A stretch of DNA of 64,000 bases from Petrimonas sp. IBARAKI (GTDB lineage: Bacteria; Bacteroidota; Bacteroidia; Bacteroidales; Dysgonomonadaceae), in NCBI GenBank assembly GCA_002356435.2, contig AP018040.2, positions 496,001 to 560,000 of the forward strand. The letters run 5' to 3'. Of this stretch, positions 18,406 through 27,619 are shown one piece after another (the first letter of the stretch is position 1; each line of letters starts with the position of its first letter). The position numbers and the translations under genes were made by a program. Under the pieces are notes generated by a model. That model had not been told where the DNA came from. It made no database searches and saw only the letters and a list, made by a program, of their open reading frames with translations.

Positions 18406-19629
18406 TTATGCTTCTTTAGCTACCAGTCCGGCAATCTTCACGATGACCTCCGTTGCTTTTTCCATCGCCCGGATAGGTATAAACTCGTGACGGCCGTGAA
18501 AATTCATGCCCCCGGCAAAAATATTCGGGCAAGGCAAGCCCATAAAAGAGAGTCTGGCTCCGTCCGTTCCTCCACGGATAGGCTTTACAATCGGCGTTAT
18601 GCCTGCTTCTTCCATAGCCCTGAAAGCGTAATCCACCACATACTTTACCGGCTCCACTTTTTCACGCATGTTGTAGTACTGGTCGCGCATCTCCAGCTTC
18701 AACCGGTTGTTGTAACGGGCGTTTAGGAACGCTACGGCCTGCTCCATCTCTTTCTTCCGATTTTCAAAAATCTGCCTGTCGTGATCGCGGATAATATAGG
18801 ATACCGCCGCTTCGTCCACCGTTCCGTTGATTGCGATCAAGTGGAAGAACCCTTCGTATTTTTCCGTGTATTCGGGGCGGCCATTGACGGGCAGCATCTG
18901 CACGAGTTCGTTGGCCACATGCAGTGCGTTTATCATTTTGTTTTTGGCATATCCGGGATGAACATTTCTTCCCTGGATCGATATTTTTGCCGATGCAGCG
19001 TTGAAGTTTTCATATTCCAGCTCACCTATCTCGCTGCCATCCATCGTATAGGCCCATTCTGCACCAAATTTATCCACGTCGAATTTATCCGCTCCGCGGC
19101 CGATCTCTTCGTCGGGCGTGAATCCTACACGTATTTTCCCGTGCTTGATCTCGGGATGATCAATCAGGTATTCCATAGCGGTCATGATCTCGGCAATACC
19201 TGCCTTGTCGTCTGCGCCGAGCAAGGTTGTCCCGTCGGTTACGATCAGGTCATCACCGATAAATTTTAACAATTCGGGAAAGTCGGCAGGCGAAGATATG
19301 ATCTGTTGCGCCTCGTTCAGTACGATCTCTTTTCCGTCGTAGTTTTTGACGATACGCGGATTTACGTTTTCCCCGCTCATGTCGGGACTTGTATCAAAGT
19401 GTGCGATAAATCCGATGGTGGGCACTTGTTCATCGGTATTTGAGGGTAGGGTGCCCATCAGGTAGCAGTTGTTGTCGAGGGAAACTTCTGTTAAACCCAT
19501 CTCAAGCATTTCGCGTTCCACCTCTTTAGCCAGGTTAAATTGTTTCTGTGTGCTGGGTGTTTGCGAACTGTTTTCGTCAGACTGGGTATCAATCTTTACG
19601 TACTTAATAAATCGTTCAACAATGTTCAT
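18406..19629 (-). CDS. pepT: Peptidase T (tripeptide aminopeptidase)
   Basis: This M20-family zinc peptidase releases the N-terminal residue of tripeptides. Starting at the ATG at 19629 gives 407 residues, the normal length. The upstream extension to 19662 would cover the -7 box and is rejected. Metal and catalytic motifs are present: [35 protein letters not shown] and a C-terminal FHGRHEF. It fits a proteolytic, amino-acid-fermenting lifestyle. Confidence 0.96.
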   Translation of the reverse strand: MNIVERFIKYVKIDTQSDENSSQTPSTQKQFNLAKEVEREMLEMGLTEVSLDNNCYLMGTLPSNTDEQVPTIGFIAHFDTSPDMSGENVNPRIVKNYDGKEIVLNEAQQIISSPADFPELLKFIGDDLIVTDGTTLLGADDKAGIAEIMTAMEYLIDHPEIKHGKIRVGFTPDEEIGRGADKFDVDKFGAEWAYTMDGSEIGELEYENFNAASAKISIQGRNVHPGYAKNKMINALHVANELVQMLPVNGRPEYTEKYEGFFHLIAINGTVDEAAVSYIIRDHDRQIFENRKKEMEQAVAFLNARYNNRLKLEMRDQYYNMREKVEPVKYVVDYAFRAMEEAGITPIVKPIRGGTDGARLSFMGLPCPNIFAGGMNFHGRHEFIPIRAMEKATEVIVKIAGLVAKEA

Positions 19630-19650
19630 TGTTTTTTCTTTTAGTAACCG

Positions 19651-19658
19651 CAAAGATA
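19651..19658 (-). promoter_or_regulatory. -7 promoter element for pepT
   Basis: TATCTTTG on the minus strand, 21 bases upstream of the ATG at 19629. Confidence 0.6.
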
Positions 19659-19717
19659 ACAAAAGCCTTTTATTTCAGAAAATCAAATCAACCGTTTTGT
19701 AACTAAAAAAAAAACCG

Positions 19718-19725
19718 TATCTTTG
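19718..19725 (+). promoter_or_regulatory. -7 promoter element for the SRP RNA
   Basis: TATCTTTG with TTTG exactly 18 bases upstream is a near-ideal Bacteroidetes housekeeping promoter. Transcription would start a few bases downstream, at the 5' end of the RNA stem (about 19731). Confidence 0.75.
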
Positions 19726-19730
19726 CAGTT

Positions 19731-19833
19731 GGGTAAGTCCTATACGGCCAGCTCCCATTGAATCCCCCAGGTCTTGACCGAAGCAAGGGTATTTGGTTGT
19801 AGCGGCGCGATATAGTAAGCTTACCCTTTTTTT
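19731..19833 (+). ncRNA. ffs: Signal recognition particle RNA (small, 4.5S-type)
   Basis: The conserved domain IV core is clear: CCCCCAGGTC, a short loop, then CCGAAGCAAGGGTA at about 19769-19793. This is the Ffh-binding hairpin of bacterial SRP RNA. The ends close as GGGTAAG (19731-19737) with CTTACCC (19820-19826), giving a 96-nt molecule, and a run of seven T's follows as terminator. A strong promoter lies just upstream. No protein ORF of value overlaps it. Confidence 0.85.
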
Positions 19834-19862
19834 ATTCTCCCCAGTGTGTGGAGCAGGGAGCC

Positions 19863-20279
19863 TCAAGCGATCCTCGGGATGTATTTTGCATCGAAGGAAT
19901 GTTTCCCGGGGCCTGTGAGCAAGGCAGCTGCAAAAACAATCAGTAAATCGAGCGCATGCCCGTACTTCATAAAGTCATCGCCCTGCGAAAAGTGCATAAC
20001 CAGCGCCACAGTCATGGTCCCGATAAGCAAGAGGGCTGCCGGACGGAAAAACAGTCCCAGGGCAAACAATATTCCTCCGATTGTCTCGGCAAAGGCCGCC
20101 ATAAATCCCCAGAACGTGGGAGCAAAGTTTATGCCCAGGTTCGACATGGTGCCGCCGATGGCCGTCCACGTCTCCGGACCTCCCGTAATTTTGGGTAAAC
20201 CGTGGAAAAATATCGAAACGCCAATACCTACTCGCAGGAGGAGCAATCCGGCCTGCAATAAATTTTTATCTTTTCTCAT
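19863..20279 (-). CDS. DoxX family membrane protein
   Basis: This 138-residue protein has four hydrophobic helices and the DoxX features LLRVGIGVSIFFHGLPKI at the N-terminus and FMAAFAETIGGILFALGLF in the middle. DoxX proteins are small membrane proteins, sometimes linked to thiol or oxidative stress, whose biochemical role is not settled. The SRP RNA terminator on the opposite strand lies 30 bases beyond its stop. It diverges from the sulfatase-maturase gene. Confidence 0.88.
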   Translation of the reverse strand: MRKDKNLLQAGLLLLRVGIGVSIFFHGLPKITGGPETWTAIGGTMSNLGINFAPTFWGFMAAFAETIGGILFALGLFFRPAALLLIGTMTVALVMHFSQGDDFMKYGHALDLLIVFAAALLTGPGKHSFDAKYIPRIA

Positions 20280-20336
20280 GTTGTCATTATTTTAAATTAT
20301 ATTCAAGGCCTAAACTCCAAAACCCTACAAATTGTT

Positions 20337-20344
20337 TATATTTG
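20337..20344 (+). promoter_or_regulatory. -7 promoter element for the sulfatase maturase gene
   Basis: TATATTTG, 19 bases upstream of the ATG at 20364, matches the Bacteroidetes -7 consensus. Confidence 0.6.
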
Positions 20345-20363
20345 TCCGATAAATAAAATTGAT

Positions 20364-21596
20364 ATGTCTGTTTTTGCTCCCTTTGCCAAACCGTTATATG
20401 TGATGCTCAAACCCGTAGGGTCGCGTTGTAACCTCGATTGTGATTATTGCTATTACCTCGAGAAGGCAAATCTGTATACAGAGAAGAAGAACCACGTGAT
20501 GAGTGAAGAACTGCTCGAAAAGTTCATCAAAGAATACATAGAGTCGCAGACCATGCCGCAGGTGCTGTTTACCTGGCACGGCGGTGAAACGTTGATGCGC
20601 CCGTTAAGTTTCTACAAAAAGGCAGTCGAACTGCAGAAAAAATATGCCCGAGGACGGCAGATTGATAATTCCATTCAAACCAACGGAACGTTGCTTAACG
20701 ATGACTGGTGCCGCTTTTTCAAGGATAACAATTTCCTGGTGGGTATCTCTATTGATGGGCCGCAGGAGTTTCACGATGAGTACCGGAGGGATAAGATGGG
20801 CCGCCCGTCGTTTCATAAGGTAATGCGCGGGATGGAGCTTCTTAATAAGCACGGAGTGGAATATAACTGTATGGCTGTGGTGAACGATTACAACGCCGAT
20901 TTCCCGTTGGAGTTTTATCGTTTTTTCAAAACTACCGGTAGCCGCTTCATTCAGTTTACCCCTATCGTCGAACGAATACGAAAAAAGAATTCTCCGCTAA
21001 AGCTGGCCACGGCAGAAGATAGGGTGGATGCGGTGGAGTTGGCGCCTTTCAGTGTTTCTCCGGAGAAGTGGGGCAGTTTCCTCTGCGCTATTTTCGACGA
21101 GTGGGTGAAAGAAGATGTGGGGCAGGTTTTTGTTCAGCTTTTCGACTCCACGCTGGCTAACTGGGTGGGAGAGCAACCCGGGCTTTGTACAATGGCCAAG
21201 ACTTGCGGACATGCCGGGGTGATGGAGTTCAACGGGGATGTCTATTCGTGCGACCACTTTGTTTTCCCGGAATACCGCCTGGGCAATATTTACGCCAAAC
21301 CGCTCGCTTCAATGATGTATTCCAACGAGCAGCTTACCTTTGGCAACGACAAGTTCGATAAACTTCCCCGGCAATGCAGGGAGTGTGATTTTCTTTTTGC
21401 CTGTTACGGAGAATGCCCCAAAAATAGATTTGTGAGAGATAAGTATGGGATTCCCGGATTAAATTACCTTTGTAAAGGTTACTATACATTCTTTAACCAC
21501 GTTGCACCCTACATGGATTTTATGAAGCGTGAACTCCTGGCTGAGCGGCCACCGGCCAATGTGATGGAATGGATCAAAAAAACCGGATCACGATAG
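20364..21596 (+). CDS. Anaerobic sulfatase-maturating enzyme (radical SAM, SPASM)
   Basis: This 410-residue radical SAM protein converts a Cys or Ser of type I sulfatases to formylglycine. The SAM-binding cluster is CNLDCDYC (C22, C26, C29), followed by TWHGGE and SIDGP. A C-terminal SPASM region holds multiple cysteines (CTMAKTC, VYSCDH, CRECDFLFACYGECPKNR) for auxiliary clusters. The length is typical. No sulfatase lies in this window, so its substrates must be elsewhere in the genome. That suggests use of sulfated glycans. Confidence 0.93.
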   Translation: MSVFAPFAKPLYVMLKPVGSRCNLDCDYCYYLEKANLYTEKKNHVMSEELLEKFIKEYIESQTMPQVLFTWHGGETLMRPLSFYKKAVELQKKYARGRQIDNSIQTNGTLLNDDWCRFFKDNNFLVGISIDGPQEFHDEYRRDKMGRPSFHKVMRGMELLNKHGVEYNCMAVVNDYNADFPLEFYRFFKTTGSRFIQFTPIVERIRKKNSPLKLATAEDRVDAVELAPFSVSPEKWGSFLCAIFDEWVKEDVGQVFVQLFDSTLANWVGEQPGLCTMAKTCGHAGVMEFNGDVYSCDHFVFPEYRLGNIYAKPLASMMYSNEQLTFGNDKFDKLPRQCRECDFLFACYGECPKNRFVRDKYGIPGLNYLCKGYYTFFNHVAPYMDFMKRELLAERPPANVMEWIKKTGSR

Positions 21597-21609
21597 TGAC
21601 CCGGTTTTT
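21577..21609. terminator. Bidirectional intrinsic terminator
   Basis: AAAACCGGATCAC and GTGACCCGGTTTTT pair around a GATA loop, with an A-run before and a T-run after. It can stop both the maturase transcript and the convergent exb cluster. Confidence 0.85.
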
Positions 21610-21629
21610 CTATTGTAGAAACATTCTGC

Positions 21630-22088
21630 TTAGTTTTCAGCTTTTCGTGCCGAATAACTGATCTTCAAAGCATATGCTTTACGGAGTGCCTGTTTAACAT
21701 CGCTGATGTAGCGCATCCGGGTATCTTCGTCCGCCTTAATGGATACTGTCATCAACTGTTGGTCGGCTTCATTAAGACTTGCCTTTTCCTGAGCGATGTA
21801 ATCCTGGATATCCTCCACCTGAGCGAACTTGTCGTTCAGCTGCATCTGGGTTCCCGTACCGTATTTAGGGTCCATAGCGGGCCCGATATTGATGTAGGTA
21901 ACCAGTGATTTTTTCTCCAGTTTCTGAATTTCAGTGGCTGAAGGCAATTTTAACCTGACCATCAGCGTTTCGGAACGCATGGTCGTCGTAACCATAAAGA
22001 AGAATAAGATGGCAAATACCAGGTCAGGCATTGAAGCTGTGTTCAATTCGGGCATCTCCCGCCCGCCGCTTTTACTAAATTTTCCCAT
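21630..22088 (-). CDS. ExbD/TolR-type biopolymer transport protein (second copy)
   Basis: This 152-residue protein has one N-terminal transmembrane helix (MPDLVFAILFFFMVTTTMR, with the conserved Asp at its start) and a periplasmic domain. It would be a stator partner of ExbB, transducing proton-motive force to TonB. It is the last gene of a four-gene cluster and begins one base after the first ExbD stop. Paired, diverged ExbD genes are usual in Bacteroidetes. Confidence 0.9.
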   Translation of the reverse strand: MGKFSKSGGREMPELNTASMPDLVFAILFFFMVTTTMRSETLMVRLKLPSATEIQKLEKKSLVTYINIGPAMDPKYGTGTQMQLNDKFAQVEDIQDYIAQEKASLNEADQQLMTVSIKADEDTRMRYISDVKQALRKAYALKISYSARKAEN

Positions 22089-22089
22089 T

Positions 22090-22725
22090 TTAATTTCCTC
22101 CCATAAAGTTTTTAGGTTCGGCCTCAGAAATTCTCTGCGGATACAATTTATTTATCTGTTCCTTTTGATCTTCGGTCAGATTTTCGTAGTCTGAATTGAA
22201 ATACTTTTTCGCTCCTTCCTGTCGCAATTCGTTATAGGCTTTTACCAGCTCGTTCTGAACCGCGATATAGGTTTTGTAGCTGGTGGTGGCGTCGTTTTGT
22301 AACGATACAACGTGGTCGATAGTCACCGGTACAGTCCCGATGGGTGCACCAAAGTCTTCTTCCACCAGCTCAGGCAATAAAGGACTGTTGCTCGTATTTA
22401 ATACAAACTCTTTTACTTTATCTTTCAAGCTTGCCTTATTTCCCCGGCCGAGCAATTCTGCATCACTCTGATACCACTCTGTCTCTGCCTGAGAAGTAAC
22501 CATGGTCTCGTCTTTGGAGTTTACCAGTACAACCAGCAGGTTCCGTCGTTGGACATCAACCGTTTGTTGCTGGTCTTCGTTTTGTGGCGGTGGCGGCAAA
22601 CGTCTTGCCAGCCCGCTGTCGGTATCCATACTCGAAACAAGCAGGAAGAAAGTAAGCAAAAGAAACGAAATGTCCGCCATTGAACTTGCATTCAGAGCAG
22701 GAACTTTTCTTTTTTTCTTTGACAT
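22090..22725 (-). CDS. ExbD/TolR-type biopolymer transport protein (first copy)
   Basis: This 211-residue protein is longer than the neighbouring ExbD because of an extended periplasmic part. The N-terminal helix SSMADISFLLLTFFLLVSSMD carries the conserved Asp needed for proton coupling. It lies 15 bases after the small membrane protein gene. It is probably the structural partner of the ExbB at 23226-24014. Confidence 0.92.
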   Translation of the reverse strand: MSKKKRKVPALNASSMADISFLLLTFFLLVSSMDTDSGLARRLPPPPQNEDQQQTVDVQRRNLLVVLVNSKDETMVTSQAETEWYQSDAELLGRGNKASLKDKVKEFVLNTSNSPLLPELVEEDFGAPIGTVPVTIDHVVSLQNDATTSYKTYIAVQNELVKAYNELRQEGAKKYFNSDYENLTEDQKEQINKLYPQRISEAEPKNFMGGN

Positions 22726-22740
22726 AGATTTTTTCTTTTG

Positions 22741-23220
22741 TTATTTTCTTTTACTCAATAAGGGAGATATCAACACTGCGCCCACTGCGATGAAAAGCAT
22801 GAAATACGTAGTAAACAACCACATATCCACCACTTTTAAGGTGCCGGGGTTATTGTCTCCGCCGTCATAACCCGGGATATTCAATATTTCTCCGCTTCCC
22901 AGGAAGTAGGATATTCCTAAAATCACCACCATGGCTACAAGAACCAGTAGTCCACGAATAGCGCCTTTAGGGTTCACCTTCAAGCTGTGAAGAAAACCGA
23001 ATATCGCGAAGATTATCAATGCTACAATCGTTATTGCAAGTAGCGCATAGGCCCAATACAACAGCATATCGGTAAATATAGGCTGAGACATATCGGGAAC
23101 CAGTTTCTGTTCTGGCGCAACTTGTCCTCCGAACAGGAATAACCCCAATACTACCAACGTAACGATGATGGTAGACAGGAAGGCTAAACTGGAGGTTTTT
23201 CGTATTTTAGTTACAGCCAT
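22741..23220 (-). CDS. Small membrane protein of the Exb cluster
   Basis: This 159-residue protein has four hydrophobic helices, at about 12-30, 50-75, 85-105 and 130-150. It has no recognised domain. It sits between exbB and the first exbD with five- and fifteen-base gaps, a position I recall as conserved in Bacteroidetes. A role in assembling or tuning the TonB energiser is inferred from position alone. Confidence 0.7.
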   Translation of the reverse strand: MAVTKIRKTSSLAFLSTIIVTLVVLGLFLFGGQVAPEQKLVPDMSQPIFTDMLLYWAYALLAITIVALIIFAIFGFLHSLKVNPKGAIRGLLVLVAMVVILGISYFLGSGEILNIPGYDGGDNNPGTLKVVDMWLFTTYFMLFIAVGAVLISPLLSKRK

Positions 23221-23225
23221 ATCAA

Positions 23226-24014
23226 TTATAATTTTTTGTATTTAACGTTGTATTTTACTACCTGGTCGAGAAGGGTGATGGAAGCATCTTCCATTTTATT
23301 GAGTATACCTTCCAGTTTGGAAAGAATATAGTTGTAGAAAACCTGAAGGATAAGAGCCACAATAAGACCAAATACAGTCGTGATCAAAGCCACTTTCATA
23401 CCACCGGCAACAATTGTCGGGCTCATGTCACCTGCACGTTGGATGTCGTCAAACGCCATAACCATACCTACTACTGTTCCCAAGAATCCGAGAGACGGAG
23501 CAAGAGCGATAAACAGGGTAATCCAGGAAAGGTTTCTTTCAAGCAATCCACTTTGTACACCTCCGTAAGCCACGATAGCGCGTTCTACTGCGTCAGGTCC
23601 TTGGTCCAGGCGAAGTAATCCCTGATATGCAATTGAGGCGATCGGGCCGCGGGTATTGCGGGCAATGTCTTTTGCAGCTTCGATATCTCCTCTGTCGAGT
23701 GCTTCACCAACCCCGTTTAACAATGTTTTCGGATTAACATCTGCCAAGCTTAAATAAATAATTCTTTCAAGAGCAAAAGCCAGACCGAGAATTAAACAGA
23801 GAGCGATGGGAGCCATAAACCCGGCACCACCTTCAATAAATTTAACTTTCAGAGCCTGGTGAAATCCACCTCCATCAGTTTCGGCAACCGGTACTGCTGC
23901 TGGAGCTGTTTCTTCTACTGCAGGTGCAGCGGGAGCATCTTGAGCGGAAAGAATTGTCGGCAATCCTACAGACATAAGGCCGAAGATTGCTAAAATTGCA
24001 AATAACTTTTTCAT
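23226..24014 (-). CDS. exbB: MotA/TolQ/ExbB proton channel family protein
   Basis: This 262-residue protein begins with a signal-like hydrophobic segment and an Ala/Pro/Glu-rich linker. Three helices follow, with the family core ALAPSLGFLGTVVGMVMAFDDI and a conserved IVAGGMKVALITTVFGLIVA. It should form the pentameric proton channel that drives TonB-dependent import, including through the SusC protein in this window. It is the first gene of the cluster. tonB itself lies 3 kb away in another unit. Confidence 0.93.
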   Translation of the reverse strand: MKKLFAILAIFGLMSVGLPTILSAQDAPAAPAVEETAPAAVPVAETDGGGFHQALKVKFIEGGAGFMAPIALCLILGLAFALERIIYLSLADVNPKTLLNGVGEALDRGDIEAAKDIARNTRGPIASIAYQGLLRLDQGPDAVERAIVAYGGVQSGLLERNLSWITLFIALAPSLGFLGTVVGMVMAFDDIQRAGDMSPTIVAGGMKVALITTVFGLIVALILQVFYNYILSKLEGILNKMEDASITLLDQVVKYNVKYKKL

Positions 24015-24129
24015 TGTGTGTTCAATTTTTTTTGGATTAATGAATTTAATTTTGTTTTTTAATTGATTTTTTTGATTTATTTAAACGTTTAGTTCGTTGC
24101 CTTATATGTTATTTGTCAGACTTTTGGCG

Positions 24130-24217
24130 CGGAGAGAGCGGGATTCGAACCCGCGATACACTTTTGGCGTATACACGCTTTCCAGGCGTGCCTCTTCAAC
24201 CACTCGAGCATCTCTCC
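24130..24217 (-). tRNA. tRNA-Ser (GGA)
   Basis: On the minus strand the acceptor GGAGAGA pairs with TCTCTCC. The D-arm, a long variable arm and the T-loop GGTTCGAATCC are all present. The anticodon loop CTGGAAA inside CACGC/GCGTG gives anticodon GGA. A long variable arm and a G discriminator fit serine. The 3' CCA is not encoded. Confidence 0.96.
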
Positions 24218-24375
24218 TTAAGGAGACAGTTTCAGAAAACGGGCGCAAATTACAAAAAAAAAATTACTTACCCTTCTTTTATCCCGCAAAATTACTGAAA
24301 TTATCGATTAATTACTATTCCTGGTGCAAATTATTTTAAAAAAAACGGTTTTCCGTGAAAAAAGGCTTCATTCCT

Positions 24376-25158
24376 TTATTTATAATAATCTATATTAAAC
24401 AAACGATAAGCGTTCAGCGTTGTTATTTCAGTAATTTCCTCCTCCGTTTTGCGATAAATTGTTGAAAGTTTTTTTACGACCTCACTTAAATATCCCGGCT
24501 CGTTACGTTTGCCTCTGTAAGGAACCGGTGCAAGATAGGGGGAGTCGGTTTCGAGGATGATGTTCTCCAACACACAATTTTCCAGTGTTTCCATCAATCC
24601 CGATTTTTTGAAGGTGACCACTCCGTTTATCCCGATGTAAAAATTCCCAAGTTCCAGGATCTCTTTCAGCTCGCCTATGCTTCCTCCAAAACTGTGGAAG
24701 ACTCCGAAAAGGTCTTTTTCTCCGGTTTTTTTTATCGATTCTATCACTTCCGGGATAGCCTCTCTTGAATGAATGGCTACCGGCAGTTTTTTTTCAATGC
24801 TCCAGGCGAGCTGCCTTTCAAAAGCGGCTACCTGCCTTTCTTTTGAGCTTTTATCCCAATACAAGTCGATACCTATCTCACCGATGGCTATATATCCCGG
24901 GCGGCTTAGCTCGTCGTAAATGATTTGCAGCTGTTGCTCCCAGTCCTCCCGCACGTTTGTAGGATGCAACCCCATCATCGGTATTAAAAAAGACGGGTAT
25001 CTATCAACGGTTTGTTTTAAATCCGAAACGGTTGTTTCATCTATATTGGGCAACAGGATTTTTTCCACACCAATGGCCCTGGCCCTGACAACTACATCGT
25101 CCAGGTCATTATCGAAAGCATCCAGGTACAGGTGGGCGTGCGTATCAACGATTTTCAT
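24376..25158 (-). CDS. TatD-family metal-dependent hydrolase
   Basis: This 260-residue TIM-barrel hydrolase has DTHAHLYL at the N-terminus, IGEIGIDLY near residue 93, IHSREA near 127, FHSFGGS near 151 and LETDSPYLAP near 200, which together supply the TatD metal ligands. Family members are cytosolic DNases and deoxyribonuclease-like repair enzymes. Its start overlaps the end of the upstream gene by 14 bases. It is probably the distal gene of a three-gene unit. Confidence 0.94.
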   Translation of the reverse strand: MKIVDTHAHLYLDAFDNDLDDVVVRARAIGVEKILLPNIDETTVSDLKQTVDRYPSFLIPMMGLHPTNVREDWEQQLQIIYDELSRPGYIAIGEIGIDLYWDKSSKERQVAAFERQLAWSIEKKLPVAIHSREAIPEVIESIKKTGEKDLFGVFHSFGGSIGELKEILELGNFYIGINGVVTFKKSGLMETLENCVLENIILETDSPYLAPVPYRGKRNEPGYLSEVVKKLSTIYRKTEEEITEITTLNAYRLFNIDYYK

Positions 25159-25849
25159 CCATGGTTTCTCCTTTGCGGTAATAATAGATCAGCCCGTATT
25201 CCCTGTTTTTATCCAGCCGCTCGTCTGCCTGAAGTTCAGCATTAAATTTCTCCACTTCTTCCCAGATATCAAAAATAACACTGTCCACTTCGCTTCTGAA
25301 CTCGGAAACTTCATCCAGGGTTCTTGCGGTGGCTTTCTGATGGATTTGCTGGGTTTGGTAACCCTCTTTAAACAGAATATACATGACGCTCACTTTGGCA
25401 ATGCCTGGATTGTATATCGGCACACCGCCCCGTGCCACCCGTTTATTCTCTCCGTTAATGATTTTCTGGCCCCATTGCAGCAGTTGTTCGTTTGAACTCA
25501 GGTCGGGAACGACAAAGTTTGCGTCCTGTAGGCCATACAGATCCAGGTGTTCCGGTTTTATCTCGGAGCGCATGACGCTCATGTACAAGACCTGAATGAA
25601 ATGGGAGAGGTACATCCTCGCATTCTTCACCTTGCTTTGAAAGGCAATGTTCGCTTTTACCTGGGTATCCAGCGTCTGCTGGTATTTCAGGGAAAGACGT
25701 TCGAATTTTTCCACCACGCTTCTAGCCCTCGACAATGTCTTCATGGATATGGCGACATCTTGAAAATCAGTACCGGCTGCTTTTTCGATAGCTGTTTTCA
25801 ACGCTTTAATCCGCGACAGGTCTGTATTGGGTAATCTGCGATAGGGCAT
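25145..25849 (-). CDS. Conserved Bacteroidetes protein of unknown function
   Basis: This 234-residue soluble, mostly helical protein has no signal peptide. It starts MPYRRLPNTDLSRIKALK and carries a central segment ARMYLSHFIQVLYMSVMR. I recall this family as widespread in Bacteroidales but without an assigned role. It sits between a polyprenyl synthase (nine-base gap) and TatD (overlap), and all three are probably co-transcribed. Confidence 0.6.
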   Translation of the reverse strand: MPYRRLPNTDLSRIKALKTAIEKAAGTDFQDVAISMKTLSRARSVVEKFERLSLKYQQTLDTQVKANIAFQSKVKNARMYLSHFIQVLYMSVMRSEIKPEHLDLYGLQDANFVVPDLSSNEQLLQWGQKIINGENKRVARGGVPIYNPGIAKVSVMYILFKEGYQTQQIHQKATARTLDEVSEFRSEVDSVIFDIWEEVEKFNAELQADERLDKNREYGLIYYYRKGETMDENR

Positions 25850-25858
25850 TTTGGGAAA

Positions 25859-26839
25859 TTATTTTTCTCTGTACATCAAGTTTTCCGACCAGGAAATGAG
25901 TTCTTTTTTCCTTTCGTCAGCCACATGCACCAACGAAAGAGAATCCAACGCTGCAAGATAATACTTTTCGATGAGATTTTCGGAAATCGACTTCAAATTT
26001 AAATCATTGTAAATTTTTTTAACGGATTCAATTTTTTCGTTTTTGTCGAATTTTTCTACGGTGATCCATTTTAGTAACTCCGTGCGTTGCCTTTCGCCGG
26101 ATGTTTTCAGCGCTTTTATCAGCAGGTAGGTTTTTTTATTGCTGACAATGTCTCCGCCGATATTTTTCCCAAACGTTTTAACATCTCCGTAAACATCCAA
26201 CAAATCATCTTTCAGTTGAAAAGCCAGTCCGATGTTTATGCCAAAGGTGTAGAGCAGTTCCGCATCACGCGGGGAGGCTCCGGCCAGCAGGGCTCCCATC
26301 TTGAGCGAACAGGCTAGAAGTACCGCCGTCTTTAGCACGATCATCTCCAGGTACTCCGACTCTGTGACATCTGTTCTTTTCTCGAAATCCATATCCAGCT
26401 GTTGCCCCTGACACACCTCCATGGCCGTTTTTGAAAAGAGGGCAAGGATCTCCGGCAGGATGGCGGGTGGTACGGAGCTTACGTGTTTATACGATTCTAT
26501 CAGCATGGCGTCACCCGAGAGAATGGCGGTGTTGGCGTCCCACTTCTTGTGGACCGCCGGCATGCCTCTCCGCATATCCGAATTGTCCATCAGGTCGTCG
26601 TGCAACAGGGTGAAGTTGTGAAAAATCTCTATCCCTATGGCCGGCTTCAACGATTGGTCCACCTCCTTACCAAACATATCCGTGGCTAGCAAGGCCAACA
26701 ATGGGCGTACCCTCTTTCCCCCAACGGAGAGGGAATAGCTGATAGGTTCGAAAAGGCTCGCTGGTTTTAAATCGAAAGAGATATTTTGGATGGCTTCCTC
26801 AATTTTCTTGCTTAAGGTGTCGGCGCTGTGTAAAATCAT
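25859..26839 (-). CDS. Polyprenyl synthetase (trans-isoprenyl diphosphate synthase)
   Basis: Started at the ATG at 26839 it has 326 residues. The longer reading to 26905 runs back through the tonB terminator and is rejected. Both Asp-rich motifs are present, HDDLMDNSDMRRG for the first and QLKDDLLDVYGD for the second, with GGKRVRPLLALL upstream. It condenses isopentenyl units to all-trans prenyl diphosphates for quinone or undecaprenyl-type chains. The exact chain length cannot be inferred. Confidence 0.93.
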   Translation of the reverse strand: MILHSADTLSKKIEEAIQNISFDLKPASLFEPISYSLSVGGKRVRPLLALLATDMFGKEVDQSLKPAIGIEIFHNFTLLHDDLMDNSDMRRGMPAVHKKWDANTAILSGDAMLIESYKHVSSVPPAILPEILALFSKTAMEVCQGQQLDMDFEKRTDVTESEYLEMIVLKTAVLLACSLKMGALLAGASPRDAELLYTFGINIGLAFQLKDDLLDVYGDVKTFGKNIGGDIVSNKKTYLLIKALKTSGERQRTELLKWITVEKFDKNEKIESVKKIYNDLNLKSISENLIEKYYLAALDSLSLVHVADERKKELISWSENLMYREK

Positions 26840-26862
26840 GTTGGTGAAATTTAATTTAGAAC

Positions 26863-26895
26863 AAAAAGCTGCCCTTGTTCTAAAGGCAGCTTTTC
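26863..26895 (-). terminator. Intrinsic terminator of tonB
   Basis: On the minus strand, AAAAGCTGCC and GGCAGCTTTTTG form a 10-bp stem around an 11-base loop with a T-run after it. It stops the tonB transcript before the prenyl synthase. Confidence 0.85.
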
Positions 26896-26923
26896 GATAT
26901 TTCAAAAAAATTACTGTAGTTGA

Positions 26924-27619
26924 TTATTGTTGCAGGCGGAACACCACAGGGAGTGTGAATCGTACACGCACTGCTGAACCACGTTGCCTTCCGGCTTTCC
27001 ATTTGGGCATCGACTGGATAACGCGGATAGCCTCTTTATCGAGTGATGGGTCAACTCCGCGAACTACCTGAACGTCAGTAATACTTCCGTCTCTCTCTAC
27101 CACAAAATTGGTGATGACGCGTCCCTGGATGCCGTTTTCCTGAGCAATTACCGGGTATTTAATGTTGTCGCTTAAGAACTTCATCATGGCTGTATTTCCT
27201 CCCGGGAATTCCGGTTGTTCTTCTACCACAACGAAAATTTCTTCGGTAACTTCTTCTACCTTAGGTTTTGGTGGTGGTGGCGGCACGTAAGCTTCCATTT
27301 GTCTCTTACTTGCATCATCTTCCGTGTTGATCTCGATTCTTGTTTCCACTTTCTCTTCCACTACCTGAATGATTTCCGGAGTTTCCGGTGCCGGTGGCGG
27401 TGGCGGAGGTGGCGGAGTCGGATCGCGACGAGTGATTTCGATTTCTTCTTCTGCCAAAACGTCCTGAACGATAACACTCTCGTCCAGTTTTTTGGTTTCT
27501 GAAGACCATTCAAAAGCGAAAAATAACAACGCTACTCCCACTACCATACCCATCAGGATGGAAGTCAGCTTGAGCGTTTCTATGTTCGCTTTGGGTGATT
27601 TTTTTACTTCATCATTCAT
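26924..27619 (-). CDS. tonB: TonB energy transducer
   Basis: This 231-residue protein has one N-terminal transmembrane helix (about 18-38), a Pro-rich periplasmic linker (PTPPPPPPPPAPETPEI, then YVPPPPPKPKVEEV) and a C-terminal TonB fold (QGRVITNFVVERDGSITDV through the end). It links the ExbBD energiser to outer-membrane SusC-like receptors. It is a monocistronic gene with its own terminator. The C-terminal YP segment and conserved VVRGVDPSLDKEA are typical. Confidence 0.94.
   Translation of the reverse strand: MNDEVKKSPKANIETLKLTSILMGMVVGVALLFFAFEWSSETKKLDESVIVQDVLAEEEIEITRRDPTPPPPPPPPAPETPEIIQVVEEKVETRIEINTEDDASKRQMEAYVPPPPPKPKVEEVTEEIFVVVEEQPEFPGGNTAMMKFLSDNIKYPVIAQENGIQGRVITNFVVERDGSITDVQVVRGVDPSLDKEAIRVIQSMPKWKAGRQRGSAVRVRFTLPVVFRLQQ

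Noticed and set aside
19675-19866. ORF on the minus strand overlapping the SRP RNA
   Set aside because: It lies antisense to a well-supported RNA and its protein has no homologue-like features.
24097-24339. ORFs of 60-80 residues across the tRNA region
   Set aside because: They are built on the complement of tRNA-Ser(GGA) and have no coding character.
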